From CAZHLD01 sp964533185 (lineage in GTDB: Bacteria; Acidobacteriota; Terriglobia; Acidiferrales; UBA7541), in the NCBI GenBank assembly GCA_964533185.1, contig CAZHLD010000063.1:1-19845 (forward strand): 19,845 bases of DNA. The letters are read 5' to 3'. Below the pieces are notes generated by a model that saw only the letters and a list, made by a program, of their open reading frames with translations, was not told where the DNA came from and ran no database searches. Of this stretch, positions 13,828-19,845 are shown in pieces. The number at the start of each line of letters is the position of its first letter. Position 1 is the stretch's first letter. The position numbers and the translations under genes were made by a program.

Positions 13828-14178
13828 ATGCGTGAGACGCCCATTGACCTGATCTTTCGAGCCGTTTCTGATCGGACGCGGCTGCGCATCCTTCATCTGC
13901 TTCGAACACAAGAACTATGTGTCGGCGACCTGGTGCGCATCCTCCGCGTGCCCCAGCCCACGGCATCCCGGCATCTTTCCTACCTTCGCCGGGCTCGCCT
14001 GGTCGTCACTCGGAGAGCGGGTCTTTGGGTGTACTACGCGCTTGCCCCGGTGAGAAACGCGTTCCACGCACGCCTTCTGGACTGCCTGGGGAGCTGTTTC
14101 GGCGATGTACCCGAGATCCGGGCCGATGCCTCACGGGCCAGGCGCATCAAGAAATCGAGTTCGTGCTGTGCGCCTTGA
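13828..14178 (+). CDS. arsR: ArsR-family arsenic-responsive repressor
   Basis: A 116-aa winged-helix repressor. The recognition region spans about residues 25-70 (TQELCVGDLVRILRVPQPTASRHLSYLRRARLV, wing at TRRAGLWVYY). The classical As(III) site ELCVCDL is altered to ELCVGDL: C31 stays and the second cysteine is Gly33. Other cysteines are C86, C90 and a vicinal C113-C114 at the tail (SSSCCAP). This recalls ArsRs such as that of Acidithiobacillus ferrooxidans, which bind arsenite with C-terminal cysteines, so metalloid sensing probably moved to the C-terminus. It is followed after 94 bp by acr3 on the same strand and preceded by its own operator. Confidence 0.9.
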   Translation: MRETPIDLIFRAVSDRTRLRILHLLRTQELCVGDLVRILRVPQPTASRHLSYLRRARLVVTRRAGLWVYYALAPVRNAFHARLLDCLGSCFGDVPEIRADASRARRIKKSSSCCAP

Positions 14179-14190
14179 TGCTCTGTGATC

Positions 14191-14225
14191 GTGTTCCTCA
14201 CGGAGCTTTGCGCAGTGAGGAACAC
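14191..14225 (+). other. 11-bp perfect hairpin between arsR and acr3
   Basis: GTGTTCCTCAC (14191-14201) pairs perfectly with GTGAGGAACAC (14215-14225) around a 13-nt loop, within the 94-bp spacer. No U-tract follows. It may set differential expression by partial termination or RNA processing between repressor and transporter. The acr3 start lies 47 bp downstream. Confidence 0.6.
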
Positions 14226-14272
14226 AGCGAGACGATTCACTCCGAAGACGCGACTGCAAAGGGGCAGTAGGG

Positions 14273-15394
14273 ATGTACACAGAAAAAGACAACACTCCGG
14301 TTTCCGCCGTGGTGAAGCGACTCAACATCTTCGAACGCTATCTGACGCTTTGGGTGGGACTTTGCATGCTGGTGGGCGTCGCGCTGGGGAAAGCCTTTCC
14401 AGGCATGACCCAGTTCCTGCGCAGCATCGAGTTTGGCCAAGGCAGCCAAGTCAACGTGCCCATTGCCGTCCTGATCTGGCTGATGATCATACCTATGATG
14501 ATGAAAGTAGACTTCGCCGCGGTGCGCGACATCGGCAAGCGTCCGCGTGGGCTCCTGGTCACGCTGTTTGTGAACTGGCTGGTGAAGCCCTTCTCCATGG
14601 CCTTGATTGCCTGGGTGTTCTTCCGCTTTGTGTTCAGGCGCTGGATCTCTGCGGCCGAGGCCGATCAATACATTGCAGGCACCATAATCCTGGCGGCGGC
14701 CCCCTGTACGGCGATGGTGTTTGTGTGGAGCCATTTGACCGACGGCGACCCCGCCTACACGCTGGTTCAGGTGTCTGTAAATGATTTGTTGATGTTATTC
14801 CTGTTCGCGCCGATTGTTCGGTTCCTGGTCAGTGGGGCTTCCTCGCTCGCGGTTCCATTCGCGGTGCTGTTCTACTCGGTCGTCGCTTTCATTGTCATAC
14901 CCCTCATGGCGGGCACCACGCTGCGAAAGTGGCTCATTCGGCGTCGTGGACGTGTCTGGTTTGAAGAAACTCTGCTGCCGAGCATGTCACCCGTCGCCGT
15001 GGCCGCCCTGCTGGTCACGCTCGTTCTTATTTTTGCCTTTCAGGCCGACAATATCATGACGAAATTCTTCCACATCCTGCTGATCGCCGTGCCCATTCTC
15101 GTTCAGGTGTATTTCACTGCTTCGCTGGCGTATGGCTTGATGAAGGTGCTGAAGGTGGAGTACGCGGTGGCTGCCCCGGGGGCCTTGATCGGAGCAAGCA
15201 ACTTTTTTGAACTGGCCGTGGCCACTTCAATTGCGCTGTTCGGCCCGACCTCCGGCGCGGCTCTGGCCACCGTCGTCGGCGTGCTTGTCGAGGTGCCGGT
15301 GATGCTCTCGGTGTGTGCAGTGTGCAACCGTACGCGCCACTGGTTTCCAGCCCCGCCGCCGCTGGCGGGGGGAGCTGGCGAGGCCGACGACTAG
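14273..15394 (+). CDS. acr3: Arsenite efflux transporter ACR3
   Basis: A 373-aa ten-helix membrane protein of the ACR3 (BART) family, which exports As(OH)3 or arsenite from the cytosol, driven by the proton gradient. The two family hallmarks are present: C145 in AAAPCTAMVFVWS (TM4) and E313 in GASNFFELAVA (TM9). Other signatures are LIWLMIIPMMMKVDF and VNWLVKPFSMALIAW. ATG 14273 follows a GGGGCAGTAGG run. The C-terminal tail after NRTRHWF (residues 352-358) is an unusual 15-residue Pro/Gly/Ala/Asp extension. The stop TAG (15392-15394) is part of the same CTAG that forms the ilvE stop on the other strand. No arsC, arsH or arsM is present in the window. Confidence 0.95.
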   Translation: MYTEKDNTPVSAVVKRLNIFERYLTLWVGLCMLVGVALGKAFPGMTQFLRSIEFGQGSQVNVPIAVLIWLMIIPMMMKVDFAAVRDIGKRPRGLLVTLFVNWLVKPFSMALIAWVFFRFVFRRWISAAEADQYIAGTIILAAAPCTAMVFVWSHLTDGDPAYTLVQVSVNDLLMLFLFAPIVRFLVSGASSLAVPFAVLFYSVVAFIVIPLMAGTTLRKWLIRRRGRVWFEETLLPSMSPVAVAALLVTLVLIFAFQADNIMTKFFHILLIAVPILVQVYFTASLAYGLMKVLKVEYAVAAPGALIGASNFFELAVATSIALFGPTSGAALATVVGVLVEVPVMLSVCAVCNRTRHWFPAPPPLAGGAGEADD

Positions 15395-16338
15395 CGCACC
15401 GGCGCGCTCACCGGCAGGCCCACGGGCGTGAGCCAGGTGTGCCGGTCGGGCATGGCCCCGCTGGTCAGCGCGAAAAACTCATCCTGGAGCCGCTTGGTGA
15501 TCGGCCCGCGCGTACCGTTGCCCACCTGGATGCGGTCGATACTCCGCAGCGGCGTGATCTCCACCGCTGTGCCGCAGAAGAAGGCTTCGTCGGCGATGTA
15601 CAGCATCTCGCGCGGGATCATCTGCTCGGCGGCGGGGATTTTCAGGTCGGCGCAGATCTTCATCACGGAGTCGCGGGTGATGCCGGGCAGGATGCTGGCC
15701 GCCAGCGGCGGGGTAAGGACTGCACCATCCCGCACGATAAAAATGTTTTCGCCTGAGCCCTCGCTTACGTAACCGCTTACGTCCAGCGCGATCCCTTCAG
15801 CGTAACCGTTGGTCATCGCCTCCATGCGGATCAGTTGCGAGTTCATGTAGTTCGCCGCGGACTTGGACATCGCCGGGTGCGTGTTCGGCGCCATCCGGCT
15901 CCACGAACTCACGCAGACGTCCACACCCTGCTCGATGGCGTCTTCGCCCAGGTACTTGCCCCACTCCCAGCACGCCAGGAACACCTCCACGGGGCAGGGG
16001 AACGGGTTTACGCCCACGTCGCCGTAGCCGCGCAGCACAATCGGCTTCACGTAGCACGCCCCCATTTTGTTCACGCGCACCAGCTCCAGGCTCACCGCGG
16101 CCAGCTCGTCCAGCGTGTAGGGGATTTCCATCCGGTAAATGCGCGCCGAATCAAAGAGGCGCTCCAGATGGTCCTTCAGGCGAAAAATCGCCGGGCCCTG
16201 CCTGGTCTGGTAGCAGCGGATGCCTTCGAACACCGCCGAGCCGTAGCTGACCACGTGCGAGAGCACGTGAATCTTCGCATCGTCCCACCGGATGTACTTG
16301 CCGTTGTGCCAGATTTTCTCAGTTGATTTGACGGGCAT
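15391..16338 (-). CDS. ilvE: Branched-chain amino acid aminotransferase
   Basis: A 315-aa fold-type IV PLP enzyme that transfers amino groups between Leu/Ile/Val and 2-oxoglutarate, the last step of their synthesis. The PLP lysine is K159 in PAMSKSAANY. E193 in VSEGSGENIF and the SHVVSYGSAVFEGIRCY N-terminal motif support this group, as do PLAASILPGITRDSVM and DEAFFCGTAVEITPLRSID. The open frame continues to 16428, but ATG 16338 gives the family start (PVKSTEKIWHNGKYI) and has a GGAGAAG site. Its 3' end converges on acr3 and shares the CTAG stop. A degraded copy of its last 40 codons lies across the arsenic genes. It is transcribed from the promoter at 16507-16535. Confidence 0.95.
   Translation of the reverse strand: MPVKSTEKIWHNGKYIRWDDAKIHVLSHVVSYGSAVFEGIRCYQTRQGPAIFRLKDHLERLFDSARIYRMEIPYTLDELAAVSLELVRVNKMGACYVKPIVLRGYGDVGVNPFPCPVEVFLACWEWGKYLGEDAIEQGVDVCVSSWSRMAPNTHPAMSKSAANYMNSQLIRMEAMTNGYAEGIALDVSGYVSEGSGENIFIVRDGAVLTPPLAASILPGITRDSVMKICADLKIPAAEQMIPREMLYIADEAFFCGTAVEITPLRSIDRIQVGNGTRGPITKRLQDEFFALTSGAMPDRHTWLTPVGLPVSAPVR
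15407..15523. repeat. ilvE-terminal repeat, intact-gene copy
   Basis: Aligns without gaps to 13625-13741 in the same orientation at about 85% identity (18 mismatches in 117 by hand count). It lies wholly inside the 3' coding end of ilvE. The pair encloses arsR-acr3 as diverged direct repeats. Confidence 0.85.
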
Positions 16339-16506
16339 CAGTCTTCTCCGCTCGATCGATCTTTGGTGTTGGGCACGGCCTGATAGTACGGGAGGTCGGT
16401 TCCGGGCGGGGTAAGTATCCTGCTGCAAACTCTGGTCTCTAGCATCGGCCCGGTGCGGTGTGGCAAATGGTCTCGCGGGGAGCTACCTTCCGCTTGTCCC
16501 ATCGCC

Positions 16507-16535
16507 AAAGTAACCCACCCTCCGCGCCCTGTCAA
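16507..16535 (-). promoter_or_regulatory. Sigma70-type promoter of ilvE with about 160-nt leader
   Basis: On the minus strand TTGACA (16535-16530) and TACTTT (16512-16507) are spaced 17 bp. The start site near 16500 would give a 5' leader of about 160 nt before ATG 16338. I found no T-box signature, branched-chain codon run or terminator hairpin in it. The 265-bp gap 16339-16603 holds nothing else I can support. Confidence 0.6.
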
Positions 16536-16603
16536 TCGGCCCGCAGCACTAGTACCCGCTCCGCCCCGCGGCCATTTTGGCATCTCTTTTCTTGTTTGTT
16601 CGA

Positions 16604-17494
16604 CTAGCGTGTTGGGTTGGGCGGCTGCATCGGCCGCTGCACCGAGTCCAGATTAAACCGCGCGTCCTTGCGCAGCTTCCCGTTTGCGCTCTCCCAGACG
16701 CCCAGCAGCAGGAAAGGAATCACGGTCGCGACGGCCCAGGCCTTCGCCCGCCGGGTGACTTTCTCCTCCGGTTCCCAGCGAAACAGGTTCCTCGAAATGA
16801 AAAACGCAAACACCGTCCCGCCCGCCAGCGCCAGCGCCTCCGCGCCGACCTCCCAGAGCGACGCTGCGCGAAGCATCACCTCCTGAAGCCCGGTCACCAG
16901 GTAGGTGGCCGGCAGAAAGACGGCCACGCTTTGCAGCCACTTGGGAAGGATGGGCAGCGGAATCGTCGCCCCGGAAAGAAACAGGAAGACGAACCAGATG
17001 GCGTTGTTGATCACCTGCGTTTCCTGCATCGTGTTCGTGACGCTGGCCACGATCAGACCCAGCGCTGCAAACGCCAGTGTGCCCAGGCTGACCAGCATCC
17101 ACACGCCCCACAGGTTGCCGAAGCTCGGCACATGGTAAATCCACTTCGCCAGCGCCAGCTCCAGCACCACCGTCGGAATCGTCAGAAAGTAGTTGGACAG
17201 CAAGCTCGAGGCCAGCATGGCCCCCGGCCCCACCGGCGCCACCCGAAACCTCCGCAGGATGCCCTGCTCGCGGAACATCACCAGTTGAATGCTCAAGCCC
17301 CAGAAGCTGCCCATCACCGTCAGTGAGAGCACCGCCGCCATCATGTAGCCCACCAGGCGCGGGTCGCCCTTGCCGAACACGCTTGCGTACAGAAACAGGA
17401 ACGCCAGCGGCATCACCAGGCTGAAAAAAATGAACGCCCGGTTTCGCGTCGCCAGCAGCATCCGGTTCTTCGTCAATGTCCACGTTGTTCTCAC
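16604..17494 (-). CDS. ABC-2 type export permease
   Basis: A 296-aa membrane protein with six hydrophobic segments in the ABC-2 pattern: FIFFSLVMPLAFLFLY; MMAAVLSLTVMGSFWGLSIQLV; a cytosolic REQGILRRFRVAPVGPG; then LLSNYFLTIPTVVLELALA, LVSLGTLAFAALGLIV, AIWFVFLFLSGATIPLPILP and GTVFAFFISRNLF. The signature REQGxLRRFRVAPV is typical of ABC-2 permeases. A probable extra segment (AVATVIPFLLLGVW) and a hydrophilic tail follow. The start is GTG 17494, 12 bp after the ATPase gene, with a GAGGGG site. It forms an exporter with the upstream ATPase, probably as a dimer. The substrate is unknown; drug or lipid-type exporters are the nearest families. Confidence 0.9.
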   Translation of the reverse strand: MRTTWTLTKNRMLLATRNRAFIFFSLVMPLAFLFLYASVFGKGDPRLVGYMMAAVLSLTVMGSFWGLSIQLVMFREQGILRRFRVAPVGPGAMLASSLLSNYFLTIPTVVLELALAKWIYHVPSFGNLWGVWMLVSLGTLAFAALGLIVASVTNTMQETQVINNAIWFVFLFLSGATIPLPILPKWLQSVAVFLPATYLVTGLQEVMLRAASLWEVGAEALALAGGTVFAFFISRNLFRWEPEEKVTRRAKAWAVATVIPFLLLGVWESANGKLRKDARFNLDSVQRPMQPPNPTR

Positions 17495-17506
17495 GTCACC
17501 CGCCCC

Positions 17507-18427
17507 TCAGTCCCGCAGCCTCCGGCCCGTCAGCTCAATGAAAACGTCTTCAAGCGAAGGTGTCCGAATCTCCAGGCTTACCAGCTCGTTGGCTTGCGCC
17601 TCGAGAAACTTCACCAGCGCCACGATCGTCTGCGTCGCCCGCTTCGAGTGCAGCAGGTAGCCGCCGTCCTCAGAGCGGCACTCCGTCACTGCCTCCAGGC
17701 CGCGCAGCGCAACGTCGGACTCCGGCCGCGCCAGCCGCACCTCGATCCGCGTCATGCCCTGCGACCTCTTTTTCAATTCCGCCGGGGTCCCTTCGGCAAT
17801 CACGCGCCCGTGGTCAATGATGGCCACGCGGTCGCACAGCTTCTCGGCTTCCTCGATGTAGTGGGTAGTCAGCAGGATCGTCTTCTTCTCGCTCTTCAGC
17901 TCTTCGATGATGTCATACATCTCCCGCCGCACCTGCGGGTCCAGCCCCGCCGTGGGCTCATCGAGGAAAAGCACCCTCGGCTCATTCACCAGCGCCAGCG
18001 CCAGTGCCAGCCGCTGCTTCTGACCGCCCGAGAGATGCATGTAAAACGTCGCGCGCTTCTCCTCCAGCCCGAAGCGCTTCAGCAGGTCCGCCGAGTCCCG
18101 CCGCCGCGAATAGAAGCTGCCAAAGAGGTTCAGCGCTTCGATCACTCGCAGCTTTTCCGGCAGCGCCGTGGACTGCAGCACCGCGCCAATCTCTTGCTTG
18201 TACCGATCGCCGCTTTTCTGGGGGTCGAGACCACAAACCTGCACGCGCCCGCTGTCCGGCGTCCGCAGCCCCTCCAAGATCTCGACAGTACTCGTCTTGC
18301 CCGCGCCGTTCGGTCCCAGCAGGCCGAACACCTCGCCCTCGCATACTTCGAAGCTCACCCCGCGCACCGCCTGCACGGCGCCGTAGCTCTTGGTCAAGTT
18401 TTCAACGGCGATAATGGATGCGCCCAT
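17507..18427 (-). CDS. ABC transporter ATP-binding protein (DrrA/CcmA-like)
   Basis: A 306-aa ATPase partner of the ABC-2 permease. Walker A is GPNGAGKTS (38-46), the signature LSGGQ (132-136), Walker B VLFLDEP (152-158), the D-loop AGLDP and the switch histidine H189 (LLTTHY). The C-terminal region 225-306 ends in LEIRTPSLEDVFIELTGRRLRD, the usual tail of export ATPases paired with ABC-2 permeases. ATG 18427 follows GAAGAGCGGGCAAG. It is the first gene of the exporter pair and lies 74 bp downstream of the alkyltransferase-like gene on the same strand, so one transcript is possible. Confidence 0.93.
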   Translation of the reverse strand: MGASIIAVENLTKSYGAVQAVRGVSFEVCEGEVFGLLGPNGAGKTSTVEILEGLRTPDSGRVQVCGLDPQKSGDRYKQEIGAVLQSTALPEKLRVIEALNLFGSFYSRRRDSADLLKRFGLEEKRATFYMHLSGGQKQRLALALALVNEPRVLFLDEPTAGLDPQVRREMYDIIEELKSEKKTILLTTHYIEEAEKLCDRVAIIDHGRVIAEGTPAELKKRSQGMTRIEVRLARPESDVALRGLEAVTECRSEDGGYLLHSKRATQTIVALVKFLEAQANELVSLEIRTPSLEDVFIELTGRRLRD

Positions 18428-18501
18428 CTTGCCCGCTCTTCTATATCACACTCGGTCGGTTCTTGCGCCGACGCCCTGACTGCCACCAATCGCTTTCTGA
18501 C

Positions 18502-18807
18502 TCATTTCTTTCTCTTCAATTTCCACCCGCATTTCTTCAAGTTCACGCGTCCTTCCACGATTCGCACTCCTTCGCTCGCCAGCATCTTCCGCTGCAGCGA
18601 CGCATACGGCTCCGGGATCAGCAGCCGCCCGCCCGCCCCCACCACGCGGTGCCAGGGGATGCCTCTTCCCGAAGGCGAAGCCGCCATCGCCCGCCCGGCC
18701 GTGCGCGCACCTCCGCGCAGCCGCAGCGCCCGCGCGATCTGGCCGTAGGTAACCACGCACCCGCGCGGAACTCGCTTCACCAGCCGGTACACCGGATCCC
18801 ACGACAT
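18502..18807 (-). CDS. Alkyltransferase-like protein (ATL, MGMT-fold)
   Basis: A 101-aa DNA-binding domain of the O6-alkylguanine alkyltransferase fold. The active-site motif PCHRV is replaced by PWHRV (W52 at 51-55), so it cannot accept an alkyl group. ATL proteins bind O6-alkylguanine and hand it to nucleotide excision repair. Also visible are VTYGQIARAL (Tyr21, phosphate rotation), GARTAGRAMAASP with the likely arginine finger R39, and the C-terminal GVxIVEGRVNLKKCGW. I chose ATG 18807: the GGGGAGG site abuts ATG 18813 with no spacing but sits 6 nt before ATG 18807. It stands 74 bp upstream of the ABC exporter genes. Confidence 0.92.
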   Translation of the reverse strand: MSWDPVYRLVKRVPRGCVVTYGQIARALRLRGGARTAGRAMAASPSGRGIPWHRVVGAGGRLLIPEPYASLQRKMLASEGVRIVEGRVNLKKCGWKLKRKK

Positions 18808-19176
18808 GGTCATCCTCCCCTCGGTACTAGTCCGTCGGTGCCAAGCGATTGAATCTATAGAGTGATACCCGCCGCTGATGATTTGCGCCAAACTGCATAA
18901 TGCTCGGGCTAACCCGCATCTAACCTAGTGTAGGGCAGATGGCAAGGCCCAGCGTTGTGGGCAGAAGGGAATGACGACCGTGGTGCTTCGGGCAGTGCGA
19001 ATCCGCGGCAGCCACAGAGCCTCTCGGGAACCCCTCAAAACACGGGCGGTTGCGCGTGCTGTGTCGGCCAATAGCAGCTACGAAGCAACCCCCGCCAATG
19101 GGACGCATCGTCCATTGACAGGCGTAGTGGCACATACTTACACTACGATTGTTGGACGCGTTCCAGGAGCCCGATC
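18808..19176. other. 369-bp divergent intergenic region
   Basis: This is the only gap above 300 bp. It holds the atl ribosome site on the minus side, a weak minus-strand promoter-like pair (TTGGCG with TATCAC, 18-bp spacing, about 18859-18888) and the plus-strand promoter with operator at 19115-19147. An interrupted stem, CAATG(G)GACG-CAT-CGTCCATTG (19096-19117), touches the -35. No conserved small gene or RNA was recognised in 18900-19090. Confidence 0.5.
19115..19147 (+). promoter_or_regulatory. Promoter with 7-bp inverted-repeat operator
   Basis: TTGACA (19115-19120) and TACACT (19139-19144) are spaced 18 bp. CGTAGTG (19123-19129) and CACTACG (19141-19147) form a perfect inverted repeat with an 11-nt centre that spans spacer and -10. 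This suggests repression by an unknown regulator. AGGAG (19165-19169) precedes ATG 19177. Confidence 0.6.
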
Positions 19177-19611
19177 ATGGCCTTTGTGCGTCGCCGCGGC
19201 AACGCCTACTACCTGGTGCACAACGTGCGCCGGAGGGGCAAAGTGAAGCAGCTCCATCTTGCGCGACTCGGCGAACGGCCCCGCATCACCGACGACGTGA
19301 TGCGCCAGGTCTCCCGCGCCCATCCGCTGCTCGACCTCGACTGGTCCCATCTCCGCGAGCAGGTCAATAGCCGGGTCGAGCTCTTCGATCCGCGCTCTGA
19401 ATACGTGCAGCGCCTGGTGGCGTCACTCCGCACCCTTAATCTCGATCTCGCCGACCTGTTTCCTCCCATGCTCGACCCCGCACGGTCGCCCGAGACCAGC
19501 CAGGAAATCCTGGCGCAGCTCCGCCTGCTTCAATCCACGGTCCAGGTCAAGCTCAATCAATTCGACCGCACTCCGCTCCGGGGTGTGTTGACCGTACCGA
19601 GCTTTCGGTAG
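19177..19611 (+). CDS. Hypothetical protein, 144 aa, AAA+ partner
   Basis: I do not recognise this family with confidence. The N-terminus (MAFVRRRGNAYYLVHNVRRRGKVKQLHLARLG) is a very basic strand-rich segment that resembles the small N-terminal domain of some transposases and integrases and could bind nucleic acid. The rest is helical, with Leu-rich heptad-like stretches (SEYVQRLVASLRTLNLDLADLF and SQEILAQLRLLQSTVQVKLNQF). There is no signal peptide or membrane segment. A good AGGAG site and an operator-bearing promoter support it as a real gene. It ends 11 bp before an AAA+ ATPase start, so the two form an operon and may be a substrate adaptor or regulator and its ATPase. Confidence 0.7.
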   Translation: MAFVRRRGNAYYLVHNVRRRGKVKQLHLARLGERPRITDDVMRQVSRAHPLLDLDWSHLREQVNSRVELFDPRSEYVQRLVASLRTLNLDLADLFPPMLDPARSPETSQEILAQLRLLQSTVQVKLNQFDRTPLRGVLTVPSFR

Positions 19612-19622
19612 GAGAACACACC

Positions 19623-19845
19623 ATGAGCCGCCGCCCCAATCATCTCGATCCCACTCGCCGCAGCGTCGAATCGCTCGAATTTGACGTCTCCCTTCGCAAC
19701 AAGATTGTTGGCCAGGAGGAAGGGGTCAGCTCCCTCGTGGATCTCTATCAGGTTTTCCGCGCCGGGTTGAACTCCCCGGGGCGCCCCGTCGGCAACCTGC
19801 TCTTCCTCGGGCCCACCGGCTCGGGCAAGACCCGTATCGTCGAGG
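19623..19845 (+). CDS. AAA+ ATPase (ClpA/ClpB-like), N-terminal fragment
   Basis: The window ends inside this gene; 74 residues are visible. They include LRNKIVGQEEGVSSLVDLYQVFRAG, an AAA_2-like Box II region, and the Walker A GPTGSGKTRIVE at about 63-74. Placement of the Walker A so near the start, with no N-domain, suggests a single-ring Clp/HslU/ClpB-C-like ATPase. A TAGGAG site precedes ATG 19623. Walker B, sensor residues and any protease-docking loop are outside the window, so the class is provisional. Confidence 0.8.
   Translation, partial: MSRRPNHLDPTRRSVESLEFDVSLRNKIVGQEEGVSSLVDLYQVFRAGLNSPGRPVGNLLFLGPTGSGKTRIVE

Noticed and set aside
16339..16500. T-box or amino-acid attenuator in the ilvE leader
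   Set aside because: No T-box consensus, specifier-like structure or terminator with a U-tract could be seen by eye.
16338..16583. An 81-codon minus-strand frame whose stop overlaps the ilvE start (TGATG)
   Set aside because: It could be a leader peptide, but the composition is odd, it starts upstream of the predicted promoter -10, and it has no run of Leu/Ile/Val codons.
17594..18748. A 384-codon open frame on the plus strand opposite the ABC ATPase and ATL genes
   Set aside because: It mirrors the codon phase of well-defined minus-strand genes and has no recognisable domain or ribosome site.
1..19845. CRISPR arrays, insertion sequences, integrases or phage genes
   Set aside because: No spaced repeat array, terminal inverted repeats with a transposase, or recombinase motif was found on either strand.

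Overview
The window is dense, GC-rich bacterial chromosome, most likely from Acidobacteriota (Terriglobia-like). That placement is inferred from gene content: a DUF6599-type exported protein, a TPR-AMIN-amidase_3 fusion, a thioferritin-type Dps paired with a Rieske protein, and long runs of co-directional housekeeping genes. No 16S or other phylogenetic marker was tested. No transposase, integrase, phage structural gene or CRISPR array is visible.

Layout. (1) 1-945: the 3' half of a tRNA-Thr, then a HigBA-type toxin-antitoxin pair. The pair is bracketed by an exact 34-bp direct repeat of the tRNA 3' end (11-44 and 912-945), so it looks like a roughly 0.9-kb tRNA-targeted mini-insertion. (2) 948-1860: a class I SAM methyltransferase pseudogene (minus strand) broken by an in-frame TAG and a +1 slip in a G7 tract, with competing hairpins upstream. 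(3) 2023-12357, all minus strand: aquaporin, pilT, a DUF2062 membrane protein, recX, alaS with a GNRA-loop terminator, a lytic transglycosylase overlapping an N-acetylmuramoyl-L-alanine amidase by ATGA, and a DUF6599 protein. (4) 12492-13524, plus strand: a Dps-like ferritin and a Rieske protein behind a promoter carrying a 15-bp Per-box-like palindrome, divergent from the aquaporin. (5) 13615-15523: arsR and acr3 (arsenite-responsive repressor and arsenite efflux) lying between a decayed copy of the ilvE 3' end and intact ilvE. (6) 15391-18807, minus strand: ilvE with its own promoter, an ABC-2 export permease and ATPase, and an alkyltransferase-like DNA repair protein. (7) 19115-19845, plus strand: an operator-bearing promoter, an unrecognised 144-aa protein, and the start of an AAA+ ATPase cut by the window edge.

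How the genes work together. Peptidoglycan remodelling (transglycosylase plus amidase) sits in a cell-envelope and translation cluster. The ferritin-Rieske pair looks like a peroxide and iron stress unit. The divergent aquaporin carries a plant-TIP-type H-I-A-R selectivity filter, which raises the possibility of peroxide or ammonia permeation. The toxin-antitoxin and arsenic units are the two likely acquired cargoes, and each is flanked by a duplicated 3' end of a host gene.
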